Shown here in pieces: positions 25,019 through 38,634 of a stretch of 64,000 nt of DNA (the first letter of the stretch is position 1; every line of letters starts with the position of its first letter). Source of the DNA: Amorphophallus konjac. Taxonomy: Eukaryota; Streptophyta; Magnoliopsida; Alismatales; Araceae. The stretch is from NCBI GenBank assembly GCA_022559845.1, contig CM040118.1, positions 238,375,224 to 238,439,223 of the forward strand, written 5' to 3'. The notes beneath the pieces were generated by a model, which searched no databases, was not told the DNA's origin, and saw only the letters and a list, made by a program, of their open reading frames with translations. A program made the position numbers and the translations under genes.

Positions 25019-25909
25019 ATGGCTGCCGAACGTGCTCAGTGGCGCAACATGCAGCGTACACTTCAAGGCATGACTCAGGTGCTGCAATAGGTAGCACACA
25101 GAGGAGCACAACGAGCAGGGAGTCTCCACCAAGTCTTTAAAAACATGAACCCGCCTAAATTCACAGGTTCTACTGATCCGGACGACGCAGAGCACTGGAT
25201 CAGGGAGACGGAACGTATATTCCGTGTTATGCAGTGCACGGATCAAGATAAAGTCTTATTAGCTACCTTTCAGTTGGAAAGGGATGCCCGATGCTGGTGG
25301 GAATCAATAGAAGCTACTTTAAATCAAGACCAAGTTACTTGGGAAGAATTCGTTGAACATTTCAACGCTAAATATTTTTCGGACCGAGTGCAGAAAAAGA
25401 AAACTGCAGAATTTGCTGCACTGAAGCAACGGTCCTTGACAGTGGCCGAGTACGAGGCCCAATTTTCTAGATTATCTCGGTATGCTAAGCACTTAGTTAG
25501 CACCGAGAAGATGAAAGCTAGGAGGTTCCTTAATGGGCTCAGGCCCCAATATATTACCCAACTGGCACCGATGGATATTCAAGTCTATTCGGAGATAGTA
25601 CGTCGAGCCCAGCTTCTAGAAGATGCCACGGAACTATCTGATAGAATCCGTGGGAAGGACAAGAAAGAACAAGTTGCAAGTTTGGGTTCCTTTAAACCCA
25701 ACTTCAAGAAGAGGCCTAGCAATGGAGGTACTTCCTCACAAGATCAGAAGTTTTAGAAGACCAAGCCCTTCTCCATCACCACTACCCCATCAAATATAGT
25801 GTGCAAGCATTGTGACAAGGCGGGGCATAGAGCAGAAGAATGCTGGAGGAAACTAGGAGCATGTCTCCGCTGTGGGAGTCACGATCATCGAATTCCCGAT
25901 TGCCCATTA
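25019..25909 (+). pseudogene. gag: Tekay copy 2 gag with two nonsense codons
   Basis: Starts at the ATG at 25019-25021 and shares one frame with pol. Codon 24 is TAG (25088-25090; copy 1 has CAG) and codon 246 is TAG (25754-25756; copy 1 has AAG). The Retrotrans_gag domain is followed by two knuckles, [14 protein letters not shown] at residues 262-275 and [14 protein letters not shown] right after, both intact here while copy 1 has lost the first. It would bind and package element RNA, but the early stop removes almost the whole product from this copy. Confidence 0.9.
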
Positions 25910-28900
25910 CTTAATGATCAAGCCGGGGACGGAAAGTGCCCAGTAACCAAGAATGCTCGTCTTCACGCAATTAAGGAGACCGAGCAAGAAGAAGAAGGCG
26001 GACTAGTAGAAGGTACATTGAAAGTTTGTTCCAAGTCTGCATATGTCTTAATTGATACTGGTGCTTCACATTCAATTGTTTCCAAGAAGTTCGCTGATCT
26101 GTTACCCCTAGAACCAGAATGGATAAAATTAGTCTTGTATACTCCTCTAGGAAACGAGACTGATATTACACACCATTACCAGAACTGTGAAGTATTGGTT
26201 CATCGTAAGAATCTCCCTATTGATCTTATATGTTTAGATCTAAAGGAGTATGATGTCATACTAGGAGCGGATTGGTTATCTAAATATCAGGCAACGGTTG
26301 ATTGCCGCAATAGCAAGGTTACTTTCGAGGAATTTCCAGAACTGATCTTTACTAGCCCCAAGAGGCGAAGCAAAACCCCTCTTATTTCGGCTCTCCGAGC
26401 TAGCAAGCTCATCAGGAAAAGATGTGTATCTTTCCTTGCATTCGTCACGATTAAGGAGGCTAAGAGAACTAAGATAGAAGACATTCCGGTGGTACAAGAA
26501 TTTTCGGACGTATTTCTGAAAGATTTGCCCGGATTACCCCCACAAAGAGAAGTGGCCTTCACCATCGATTTAGTTCCTGGTGCGGGTCCAGTTTCTAAGG
26601 CACCGTATAGAATGTCACCTGCTGAACTCAAGGAGTTAAAGGAGCAATTGATGGAACTCATTAAGAAAGAATTCATAAGACCAAGTACTTCCCCATGGGG
26701 AGCGCATGTATTATTTGTAAAGAAGAAAGATGGATCCATGAGGTTATGCATCGACTATCGACAGTTGAATCATCTCACTATCAAGAACAAGTATCCACTG
26801 CCGAGAATCGATGAGTTGTTTGATCAAATTTCAGGATCCAAGTACTTTTCCAAAATTGATCTTAGGTTGGGATATCATCAGTTAAGAATCAAGGATGAGG
26901 ACATTCATAAGACTGCATTCAGAAGCAGGTACGGCCATTATGAATTTGTTGTTATGCCTTTCGGACTAACGAATGCCCCTGCTGCGTTTATGCAGTTAAT
27001 GAATAGTATATTCAGGCCTTATTTGGACCAATTCGTGGTGGTTTTTATTGATGATATATTGATTTATTCCGAGACCAAGGAAGGGCATGAGGAGCATTTA
27101 AGGATTGCATTACAAATATTGAGGGCAAACCTATTATATGCAAAACTCAGCAAGTGTGAATTCTGGCTTGAGAAAGTGACTTTTCTCGGACATGTTATAT
27201 CAAAGGATGGCTTATCAGTAGACCCATCAAAAGTTGAAGCTGTAAGAAATTGGGAAAGACCGACCAATGCTAGCGAGATCCGAAGTTTCTTAGGTCTTGC
27301 TGGCTATTACCGATGATTCATCAATGATTTCTCTAAGATCGCCGTTCCACTTACGAGGTTAACGCGCAAGGAGATCCGTTATGAATGGAGTGAGGAATGT
27401 GAAAGAAGCTTCCAAACTCTCAAGGATCATCTTACTATAGCTCCTGTCTTAGCTTTACCAATGGAAGGAGAGAAATTCGAGGTATACACTGATGCTTCTG
27501 GCATTGGCCTCGGATGTGTTCTAATGCAACAAGGAAAGGTTATAGCGTATTCTTCTCGTCAATTAAAGAAGCATGAAGAGAGCTACCCCGTCCATGACTT
27601 AGAATTAGCCGCGGTAGTATTTGCACTAAAGATCTGGAGGCATTATCTATATGGAGTACAGTTTACTGTATACTCCGATCACAAGAGTCTCAAGTATCTT
27701 TTCTCTCAAAAGGAACTAAATATGAGGCAAAGGCGTTGGCTAGAATATCTCAAGGACTTCGACTTCAATATACAATATCATCCCGGAAAGGGTAACCATG
27801 TAGCTGATGCCCTTAGTCGAAAGCCGAGAGCATTGTTAGCCAAGTGTATGATTCAAGAATGGAAATTGCTGGAGCAATTCTCTGAACTCAATATAAGCAT
27901 GGACACAGACTTTCAATATGTCATATTATCTCATATAAGCATTCATCCAGACCTATTATCTGAAATACGAGCGCTTCAAGATAATGACCCTATATTAGTA
28001 GAGATCAAAGGCAAACTGGAAGGACAATCTGATTTCCAAATAACTTGTGAAGGAAGATTAATGTTCAGGAATAGAACTTGCATACCGGATTGTCCCGAGT
28101 TAAAGAAGAAGATCTTAGATGAAGCTCATAGATCAAGGTACACGATTCATCCTGGATCTACCAAAATGTACCAAGATGTGAAAAGAAATTTTTGGTGGCC
28201 CAACATGAAAAGGGAAATAGCGGACTACGTGTCGCGCTGTCTCACATACCAACAGGTCAAGGCGGAACACCAAAAGCCTGCTGGAAAATTACATCCTCTA
28301 GACATTCCCAAATGGAAGTGGGAGAATATTAGTATAGATTTCATCATGGGTTTATCTAAATCAAAAGGAGGACATGATGGAATATGGGTTATTATTGACT
28401 GATTGACTAAATCGGCGCATTTCTTACCAATAAAGAGCCGATGGTCAGTTGATGTTTTGGCTGCATTATACATCAAGGACATAGTCAGATTACACGGTAT
28501 TCCTGTTTCAATCGTGTCTGACAGAGATCCCCGTTTTACTTCTCATTTTTGAAAGGGACTACAACATTCATTGGGAACAAGGCTTAACTTTAGTACAGCT
28601 TTTTATCCTCAAACGGATGGTCAGACCGAGAGAACTAATCAGGTCATTGAAGATATGCTTAGGGCATGCATCATTGATTTTGGTGGAAGCTGGCATGATC
28701 ACTTGCCGTTGGTGGAATTTGCATACAATAATAGCTACCAGGCAAGTATACAAATGGCACCTTTCGAAGCCTTATACGGAAGGAGTTGCCGATCACCCTT
28801 ATGTTGGGATGAAGTTGAAGAGAAACAACTGCTAGGTCCAGACATGGTAAGAGTTACCACTGAAAGAATACAATTGATTCGAGAAAGACTGCAAGTTGCT

Positions 28901-29371
28901 CAGTCTAGGCAAAAGGCTTATGTCGATACAAGAAGGAGAGATCTTGAATTCAAAGTTGGAGATCATGTATTTCTCAAGATATCGCCTGGACGTGGCATAC
29001 AAAGATTTGGTGTTAAGGGCAAGCTTACACCAAGATTTATCGGACCCTTCGAGATACTGGAAAGAGTTGGCAAGGTTGCTTATCGCATCGCATTGCCTCC
29101 TCAACTGTCCGATGTTCATAATGTGTTCCACATATCTATGTTGAAGAAGTATGTACACGATCCATCGCATATTATTGAACATGGAGACTTAGTTATCCAG
29201 AAGGATCTCACATATGAACAGAAGCCCATAAAGATACTAGATCCTGAAATACGTACCCTAAGGAATAAGGTTATTCCCATGCTAAAGGTACAATGGAATA
29301 AAAGTTCCGATCATGAAGCCACATGGGAGACCGAGGAATCCATGAGAAAACGATTCCCAGAATTATTTTAA
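25910..29371 (+). pseudogene. pol: Tekay copy 2 pol with three nonsense codons
   Basis: Continues the gag frame without any length change; gag-pol is 4,353 nt in both copies. Protease (DTGA), reverse transcriptase (FIDD), RNase H, integrase and chromodomain follow the order seen in copy 1. TGA codons lie at 27314-27316 (copy 1 Arg, in the YYRRF segment after RT), 28400-28402 (copy 1 Arg, in the integrase core) and 28550-28552 (copy 1 Trp). All three are C-to-T or G-to-A changes, as expected from decay of methylated cytosines. The GPF of the GPY/F module is intact. It ends FPELF and a TAA, 74 bases before the 3' LTR. Confidence 0.92.
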
Positions 29372-29428
29372 AGGTATATGTTCTACACTCTCCACTTATA
29401 TATACTATTGAATTTGGGGACCAAATTC

Positions 29429-29445
29429 TTTTAAGTGGGGGAGGG
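29429..29445 (+). promoter_or_regulatory. Polypurine tract of Tekay copy 2
   Basis: AAGTGGGGGAGGG directly before the 3' LTR. Confidence 0.85.
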
Positions 29446-31010
29446 TGTAGCAACCCTTATAAAAATTAGATTTTTAAATAAATCAAATTAAAATAAAAGA
29501 TAAGTAAATAGATGACAAAGAGCCTAAATGAGTAAATCATTAATCAAGAGGAAAATAACGCCTTTTATCAAGGCATTAATTCAAAAGGAAACGCCTCTGT
29601 CTAAGGCGTTAATTCTAAAAAGGACGCCAACACCAAAGGGCGTCAATTCCCAAATGGCCGAAAATAAATAAAGGGCAAGTATAAGTGACGCCCTCTACAT
29701 GGGTGCATTTTACATAAGAAATGACGCTTGACAAAGGCGTCAATTTAAATTAACGCCCTCACTTAGGACGTTAATTCAGTTCGAGTTGCGTTCGAACCAG
29801 GAGTCTATCCAGAGCAAGTTCTAGATAACTACATCGAAGATGGAAAATAGTATGGACTTTATCATGGAAGTATTACTTTCCATATAACTCTAACCCTATT
29901 AGGATTCTAAAAAGCCTATAAATATCCTCTTAAATCAACCCTTGATCGCTATTTGGCGATCTGCTGCTGCTGTCATCGACGTGAAGAACAGGTAATGTTC
30001 TTCCTCTTTATTTTTGGTTGTGTGTGTTGAAAGAACGTTGATGTTCTTTTCCTTCCTCATCTTCCTATACAGGTTGTCTGTGTTGTGAAGACGATCATCC
30101 TCTTGACTGAAGAACGAGTGTTCCTCGTCCATATTCTCCCTGCAGGAGGGACGTGAAGACTGTTGTCTTCCTCTCCTTCCTCCTTGCTGAATAGAAGGTA
30201 AATCTTCTGTATCGGTGGGGAACCTACTTTCAGCTGCATCAGACCAAGGACTTCTGTCTCTTTCATCTCCTGCAAGTTATCTCTGTTCGAGAACAGAGCA
30301 TCATTTTCTTCTCCAAACCTTCATCCGTTCATCAGTTAAATCTTCATAAGGTAGGTTTTCTCAAGATCGTAGCCCAAACTAGCTTAAGATCTTAATAATA
30401 TCTTCGGTCGTGCATGCATATAGTTTTATTGTGGTTTCAGGTGTTTTCTATGTAATTTCAAAAAGAAACGCCCTTGGCAAGGGCGCTAATTTAAAGAAGC
30501 GACAGACACTAGGGCGCTAATTCTTGTTTTGACGCCCTACCTAGGAGTCGTCAATTTCATATAAATTGATAATTACCTATGTTTAAAATTCAATATCTAT
30601 GAAACCATGAACCTAATCTAATGCATGTTCATCCTGATTGAATCCTACTATTTTTCTGGTCCAGACTATATAAATTGTTCCTGAAATTTTATTATGTGAA
30701 ATTTGAAAAAAAATTTGAATTAACGACCTGCACAAGGTCGTCTCTTATTGAACTGACGCCCCAGACATGGGCGCTAATTGAAAAGTAACGCCCCTGTCTA
30801 GGGCGCGTTTTTGTTAAAATTCTAGAATATTGATTTTCTGTAGAATGGAAATATTGAAGGGACGACTAATGTGTAAGTCGTCAAATTGTGAATAAACGCC
30901 CCGGAGTAAGGCGTTAATTGGATAATTAATGACTTAGCTTAAGTCGCTATTTTCTGTATTACTGTTTTACACTGTTTATTGTCAACCGAAGATTTCTATC
31001 AACCGAAGGG

Positions 31011-31062
<52 letters not shown>

Positions 31063-32437
31063 GCACTATATTTCCACTCCGTGAATATAATCCCATGTTT
31101 CATGATGTTTTTATCGCACTACCCTCAATTCTCATTGACATACAAGCTCTCCATTGGACATTCCGTTCCTTTGGACTAGCGAGTTAGTCATAGAGACCTC
31201 CGTAAGTCTCCTCGCAGCCTTGGATTCCATCAAGGCCGACTGAGCTGGTTGTACCATAAAAACCCATTACACTATTTTGCCATGTCACTCTATAGAAACA
31301 TGGTATACCGGCCCTCATGTTATGCAAAGTGTGTATCATGAGAATTCTCTTAAAGGGATGAGTTTATCATGCCATTTGATGCTGTTCTTGTAAACCCCAA
31401 TTCTATATTCAACATGATGTTCTTTTGGACCTCAATTCTATATAAAGAATGTCCATACTTGTTTGTCATGGTACCCAAGTTAGGGAACCAATTCCACCTA
31501 ATTTTATCGATAATCGTGATTGTACCGTTATTATCGCCATTCTATGTCAAGTGTCATATTTTGGACTCTATTCTATCAAAGTTTATCCTACATGTCTACA
31601 AGCTTTATTCTTAAAATTCTATATTGGCTATACACAAAAGTGGATGTTAAAATACATGATTAATGCCTGCGCATATAGGGCCCGATCTGGTCCTAGGAGG
31701 AGCACCTGAAAGTACTTGTGCCCATGGGAGTTGATTGATCACGGTATTGACATTATACCGAAGTGCATGACTAGCTTGATTGAACATTCCACAAATCTTG
31801 TACTTGTACTTGACTTGATATTACATGACTTGCGTGACCCGATAAAGGGTAATTTCATACTTGCGTGCTTGAACGTGATAGCCAAATTCTAACATGACAT
31901 GATGAATACACTTGCTTGAATATCTTGATATCTTTTGATATAAGTTCTTGAAAGTTCATGACTAGTTCTCATCGCTATCTTATTGTTATACACTCTCTCT
32001 ATCTTGTCGTTTTATGCGAGCATGCATAGCTATAGTGCATTCATGAAAGATGTAATTACTTAAACCCATTGCTAGTTCTTGAGATATAATTTCCTACTGA
32101 GCGTTCGCTCACTTAGTGTTTCCCTACTTTTGAGGTAAGTCCGACGATGAGGGAACTCAAACGGATGGGGAAAATCAAGAGTGAAAGAGATAGAGCTTCA
32201 TCCGTGTTATCTAGCCTTTTTCATATTTTCTTGAGTCAACCTTGTATTTTTCCTTTATTTTAGTTAGTACTTCAAAGGTTTGTAATAGACATATTCTTAT
32301 GAAGGAATAAAGGATTGGGTTATCTTTACTTTTGCGCATCTCTGATTTTGGTGTCGAATACACTAATACTATGATTGACATGATTGATATAAACTCGTCA
32401 CGCGTCTCCGGGTATCTTCCGCTCTCGGGGCGTGACA
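29446..32437 (+). repeat. Tekay copy 2, 3' LTR
   Basis: 2,992 bp, similar to 21829-24846. TATA at 29916-29924, dyad clusters at 29558-29775 and 30467-30945, TA repeat at 31012-31060. Followed by the AGTGG duplication. Confidence 0.95.
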
Positions 32438-32534
32438 AGTGGGTCAGTCCCCTCTTGTCCTTAAGCCCATTAAGCCATTACTTCCCTACCTGTATTCTCC
32501 TCGATATCCTTGTATTAAGTCTCCATTTGTCCTC

Positions 32535-35118
32535 ATGGAGCATCATTCCAACCCCTTGTATCATTCTTCTTCCCAATATACATCCTATCCCCGCGTGGAA
32601 TCCTCTTCCCATGCGAGCCCATCTTCCCGTGGTCCTTCTGATCCATCCGAGAAACAGGCTAACCTCATGGCCCATCTATCATCTCTTGCTCGCCAAATGG
32701 ACCCGGCCCAGGCACAACATCTTATTGCATCTCATCTTCATGGGCCTCCTTCTCTTAATGGGCCTTCTTCTCTCATTAACGGGCCTCATTCTCCTAATGG
32801 GCCTTATTTTTTGAATGTGCCTCATTCTTCTTCTCCTTATACTATCGGCCCAATGGGTCCTTATGCTCATGCTTCTTCTAGGCCTACATATCCTTCCACT
32901 CTTGGAATGGGCCCTTCTTCTTCTCAGCTCGGATCCTCTTATCCGGCCCAATATCACCATTCTGGTCCATATTCACAACCTCTTGCTCAAGTTGGCCCAC
33001 ATTACTCTCGATCTCTCCCTACCCAAGAGATGATTGCTCAAACCCAACGCCAGCTTGATGAACTCCAACACCGGATCGATCCAAAATCCTCCTTAAGTAT
33101 TCCATTCGCATTTCAAGGTCTTCAGCTCCTGCCATCATCGCAAATTCCCACATATCATCGTTATGATGGAGTCGGTGACCCATATGTGCACTTGAAGGAG
33201 TTCATTTATGTCGGCCCAATTTCAACATGACCAACGCTTGATGGCCTATCTATTTGGTCTGTCATTGGAAGGCCCAGCTCGGGATTGGTTTTTCTCTCTT
33301 CCGCAAGAGCAAGTTGTGAGTTTTCAAGCCGTTCAAGAAAAGTTCATTCAACAGTTTTAGGACCAGGTTGGGCCCAAGTTCTCTATTGTGGATCTGGCCC
33401 ATGAGAAGATGTAGCCCGTTGAGGATTTCAGCACCTTTACCGATTGCTGGCGTCGCCTCGCCGTGCAAGTCCAGGGACACATTTCGGAGGGAGAGCAAAT
33501 CAAGATGATAATTTCTAATGCAACGCCCGAATATCGGTTCATCTTAGCCCTCAACGACATCACCTCCTGGCAACAACTTTATAGCCGAGCCCGCTTCGTT
33601 CGCCAAGAACTTCAAGGTTCCCTTGACCTCGAGTCACCACCATCCCCATCCACCTACACCTCGCCCTCCACAAGCCAACCCTACACTCCCATGAGTCAGC
33701 CCGCCATGAGTCAGCCTTCTGCCGCATATCCTTCCATGAGCCAACCTCTCGCCTCTACATATCCGTATACTCCCACATATCAACCCTCCACGAGTCAGCC
33801 TCCCGCACCCACATACTCGGCTCCGTTTCCACCTCCGGTCAAGGGAACATCACACCCCAAGCAAGTAGATGATGTCTATATACCCCCTCATCCCACTGCG
33901 GATATGCCATTACCGAAACCCTCCACCACTAGCCACGCACTCTTGCTTACGCAACCTCCACTTCCATCTCCACCACCTCATACCCCTCGGCATCCGCCTT
34001 GCCCGAAGCGGGCTCCTTGTCCTCCGTTGCCAGAGTGCTTTACCGACATTTTTGGGGCTTTGATGGCCACTCACGCATTGCCACTCTCTCCAGCTGTGCC
34101 TTGTCGACCCACGGTCGGGGATTTGCTCCAATTTTGTGATTTTCATCATCAGCAGGGGCATCTGGTCGAGGATTGTCCCGAGTTTTGGGATTATGTTTAT
34201 GATCTGGAAGCTAAGAAGATGATCGATTGGGCCGCCATGCATGAAGCTATTTTAAATCTCCGCAATAAGCAGCAGGAGCAGTCGCCACCCAGGAAGCCGT
34301 CTACACTACAAGACCAGGGGCACCCCTATGATTCTTTATCTGGCATTGCACCCGCTCCGTCACCTACCCCATCACATGTTCCCTCACCTATGCTTTTGCC
34401 TACCTCATTGCCTACCTCACCACCCTCTTCATCTCCATCACCGTCACCTTCTCAATCTCCTACCCCGACTCCATCACCCCCACAAACCCAAGCCTCTGCT
34501 CAGGCTAGTGCTCCCATTACCACCACATCTTCCACCCCCGCTTCGATCCCTAACGCCGCTCGACGCGTTGTGTCAACACATCGACGGTGGGCACCACGAC
34601 CTCCCTCTTCACCCTCTCCACCTCCATGTCCATTACCCCCATCGCCTTCATCACCATCCTCACCATCTCCATTTCCATCACCATCATCTCCGTTTCCACC
34701 ACCAGTGCTTCCATCCCCTCCACCATCTCCACCGCCTTTGTCATCTCCGTCACCATCGCGGCTCGAGCCTGAGCAAGCTATACCCCCACCCTCACCTCCG
34801 GCTTCACCTTCGCCCGCACTCGAACTTGCCATCATCTCAACCCCTTTGCCTCCACACACATCACTCCCATTGAAGCCTCCACACCATCTGAACTTATTTC
34901 TACAATCTCCACTTCTCCATCCACTTACCCCCCACGGAGCGGGTGTGCTCTACCACCGGTGCCTCTTGGGTCTAGTTCCCAGGGAGACAATAAGCCAAGT
35001 CAGGATGATTATATGCTGGTTCTGCATTTCAAGATTCAAGATTTTATCTATCGGATGCCGATCCGCATCCTGGTCCCTGGCTATTTTGGGGATGATGTGC
35101 CTCCACTTTCAAAGATGA
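32535..35118 (+). pseudogene. gag: Tat/Ogre-like gag pseudogene with Pro-rich tail
   Basis: The likely start is the ATG at 32535. The first frame is Ser/Pro-rich, ends in a YHRYDGVGDPYVHLKEF segment like the start of the Tat/Ogre gag core, and stops at 33228-33230. The core continues in another frame from about 33208 (QFQHDQRLMAYLFGLSLEGP), with TAG codons at about 33358 and 33412, then runs open to 35118. A long stretch rich in Pro, Ser and Thr (about 33630-34860) is split by CDFHHQQGHLVEDCPEF near 34130-34190, the Cys/His motif that follows gag in Ogre/Tat elements. One frameshift and two stops make it nonfunctional. Lineage is inferred from these motifs; I ran no search. Confidence 0.7.
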
Positions 35119-35735
35119 CAGTTGCTAAGAATAGTTCCCTTGAGTTGACGCCTGTTTCTTCCCGAGCGAGGCCGGTGGCAATCTCTTTGCTCGCCGGAGA
35201 TGCCGTGATTAATGCTATTATTTCTCCTCGCTCTATTGCCATTCAGATAACTGGCCAATAGGGGTTCTCCACCTGTATTTTGCTAACTCATACGACTGCC
35301 AAAGAAATGATGAATTCCACGTTCAAGGGGCAGTTGGCCGTATTTTCTGCACTTTCGAAGGACCTTCTACACATTATATGCAATCTCTCTCATTTTATCA
35401 GTACGCCGGTGTGGACGCACTTTTTATTTAATAATCGTTTGTTTGTTCGTTTATTGGGTTTATTAAGTGCGTGGGCGTGCCAGTCACAGAGTGACGATTT
35501 ATTATGCGCTCGATCTGACTAATCAGATGATTGTGTAGTTCTTGTCGGGACTAGAACCCGCCGAGCCATAAAGGTCACGGCGTCATTTATATCCCCTCGG
35601 AGAGGGGAACACCCTTGATTAATCGCTGGAAAAAGGGGCCTCATGGCCAGAAAATTAGTTACGTCAAAAGTCTATTAGGAAGCATTGAAATCCCCGTGCT
35701 AGGGTGAGAAGAAAGCATTCGAGATTATGTCGGTC

Positions 35736-36770
35736 ATTTGTTGACCATTTGATGTTCGGACGAGTGTCCGGTTTGAGAAACGAGTAATCATCATAGGAAA
35801 ACCGGAGCATATGTATGCCGGGTACGACAAATTTATTGTTTACAGGAACTGGAAGCATTCGGTTAAATCCCGGTTAGAGTGGTCAGAAATCGGTGAGTTT
35901 ATTGGTCCGGTGCAAGATCGAGTCAGGACCATTCCGGGGGCGCCTCCCGCGGTCCAAACGAGGCTTGCGTGGGCATCATTAATATTTCCGGTGCCGAAGG
36001 GCAGCGGGAAAGTGTCCCGGGACTATATTCCAAAACAAAGATGTGTACAGAGATAGCCGGCTATAGGCCTAGGATGTGGGTCAGGCGATGACCATGGTTG
36101 GGGTGAACCCGAGGTCCGAGCATGACTCACGACGGTCTTATTGATGTCCCTATGCGTAGGGTTCGAGGAGGACGAGAGCCGCCTCATTCCATTCGGGTTT
36201 TGTCAGTCACTCATGGACCATTTTGTGTTCGGACGAAGGTCCGTGTAGAAAATAAGACGGTGACGGGAGCAAATCCGTGCAAATGTCTGCCGTGAGTACG
36301 GCAAGTTTAATGCGAGCGCGGGATTAGATCCCGGTATATATATGTCGGTCACTAACAGACCATTCATTATTCAGACGGAAGTCCGTATTAATAGCGTCAA
36401 GGACAACGATAAAATCGTACGGACGTCTGCCGTAGGTGGGGCAAGTTTAATGTGGGTGTGGGATCGGATCCCGATGAAGATGGGTCAGGTTGATGATCTA
36501 TGGGCCCGAGGTGGTTGCGGACTATGGCCATATCGGGGTTTCCGAGGACCACGTCTGATGCCACGAGGCGTCATTACTTTTCTCTTCACGCACAGTCTTG
36601 GGAAACGAAGGTTCCAAGGTATATGTGCGTGTCGGTCACGGTCGGACCATTCATTGTTTGGACGCGAGTCCACGTTTGAAGCATCGAAGACGATGATAAA
36701 ACCGTGCAAATGTCTGCCATAGACACGACAAGTTTAATGTGGGGTTGCGGGATTAGATCCCGGGAGACTC
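35736..36770 (-). repeat. Four degenerate tandem hairpin units
   Basis: Units start near 35736, 36206, 36345 and 36630. They share a GACCATT...CGGACG..GTCCG hairpin, then in at least three a TGTCTGCCGT...ACGGCAAGTTTAAT segment and a GGGATTAGATCCCGG dyad. The matching region in the other copy is 45480-46200. Confidence 0.65.
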
Positions 36771-37099
36771 GGGTCGAGTTAACGAACTATTGGCCCGAGA
36801 TATGTTCGGGTCATGACCATGTCGGAGGTTCCGAGGTCCACATCCGATACCACAAGGCATCATCAATTTTCTCTTTGCACCCAGCCCGGGGGTGTGAATT
36901 GTTAAGTGCGAAGCCCGAACTCACCAACGTGCGCCCTCGCACGCGGATCGACCTGCGCGGTCAGGTCGTGGATCCAGAAAATTTGGATTATGGAAAGGGG
37001 AAACTTTTTATTAGTTTTATTTATTAGCTTTAAGTCTCTTCTCTCATTTGATTAATCATTTTCTGCCTTTCAGGCATGCCAGTTTAAGGGAAGCAAAGA

Positions 37100-37345
37100 G
37101 GGGAGCGCACCGGTTAATGGATGCCCAAAAGGGCACGCCGGAATAGGTGGTGCAAAGTTTGGGCGCGCCGGTTAATGGCCAATGGAGGAGGGCGCGCCGG
37201 AATAGGCCCAATGAGGGGGGCGGAATAGTGTAGCGCGCCGGTTAGTGGCAAGGAAAAATGAAAGGGGTTTTGAGTGTAAGGCTAAACCGGCGCGGGGGGG
37301 TACCGCGCCGGGTTAGCCCACGCCAGATTAGGGCGCGCCGGGCTA
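37100..37345. repeat. GGCGCGCC-rich cluster II
   Basis: Repeated GGCGCGCCGGTTAATGG / GGCGCGCCGGAATAGG units downstream of the TATA box in the minus-strand solo LTR. Counterpart: 44655-45080. Confidence 0.7.
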
Positions 37346-38634
37346 AGCTTCTATGAGGTTTCTTTCATTCTTTTATGCTCTGTTTCTTGTTTATTTCACC
37401 TGTGGGTTGATTTGTTGATTAGTTTATTTATCGAACTGATAGATTAAGTTTGTGGAGAGGAAGTTTAAGTGTTTTAGTTGTTTGTTAGGGTGAATTAGCA
37501 TGAAGATATGAATGTTTTATTAGAAGAGTTTGTTGCCGGAATTCGAAGGTTCAGTCGTGATGAGAGGCTTCAAGCATGTGATGTTCTGGCCCTCAGAGAA
37601 TAGCTTGATTCATTTGTTCCTGGCGAAAAATGGGCAGCACCTCCCCCGGACTGAGGCTTGCCAGAGATAAATAGGGGAACACCAAACGGAGCAAAGCTCC
37701 GGGGTGAACCTCAAAACTCAGAGTAAGAACTCCGTTAACCCGTAAGTGCATGTGGAGACTCGAGGACAAGCCTTCAAGAGTTCCAGCAACTCAGGGTGAT
37801 GATCTCGTAGGTGGGACAGGTGTATGCCGTAATCGGCCATGGATATTCATCCGTCGACGAACTCCTTCGAAAGGCCATGCTACGTAGGAGCATGCTTCGA
37901 AGGGCCCTGGATGAGGAGGAGGAGGAAGGGGAAAGAAGAAGAAAGACAAAAGATCGTGTTTGCCAATAAGGGGCCTTCTGTTTATTCATCCACCAAAGGG
38001 GGGAAAAACGGCTCAAGCCCAAGAAATTTCATCTCCACAGAGGAGAAATACATTACAGAGGGAGAAAAAGGGGGAAGAGATACATGGACGGGGGGAACAG
38101 AGCACAGGCTCTTCCCCCCCCCAGCTCACCTCTCGCTCTCAACCTCACTCTCTTCTTCTTCACCTCACGGGCGCAGGGACGGGGGGCTTCTTCTCTTCGG
38201 GTGGCATTTTCTTCTTCTTCTCTTCGATGGCCAGCCATCAGCCGAATGAACCAACCGAACCTATTCCTTCTTCAGACTTGCCATTTTATAGAATGGGCAA
38301 TCAGCAGTGTTCCCGCCACTTTCACCTCGTCCGCGTCGAGGTCTGAAATCGACGTGCTACGCTGGACGCTGCCGGTTTGTGCCGTACGCTGTCGTTCATC
38401 CGAGGATGGGATATTCATAGATTTGTCGGGCGATCTGCTGCTACTGCTGCCACCGTCGATGCATGCCTTCGCCACTGTGCTGTCGAACAGATGTGGAAAC
38501 ACGGCTTCAGAGCATTGAATGCCCATGGAGACAGAGCTTCAGAGCATTGAATGCCCTCTAGGCACCAGGCTAATGCGAAAATAGGGTATCGGCTGGCGGA
38601 TGTGATGTTATTTGAGTTAAACTGGCATGGTGTT

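Larger units (their letters stand above)
21829..32437 (+). mobile_element. Complete Tekay/Del chromovirus, copy 2
   Basis: 10,609 bp on the plus strand between AGTGG duplications at 21824-21828 and 32438-32442. LTRs are 3,018 and 2,992 bp. They differ by scattered substitutions, a deletion of about 50 bp in the second between short direct repeats of GGACCTCAATTCTATAT, and TA-repeat length, so it is clearly older than copy 1. Gag-pol is one frame of the same length as in copy 1, with five nonsense codons. Confidence 0.95.

Noticed and set aside
34500..34859. Gly/Asp-rich frame on the minus strand
   Set aside because: It is the antisense shadow of the Pro/Ser-rich Tat-like gag tail.
38084..38518. 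Frame rich in Ser, Pro and Leu around 38.1-38.5 kb
   Set aside because: It is inside a solo LTR, not kept as a frame in the inverted copy, and of low complexity.
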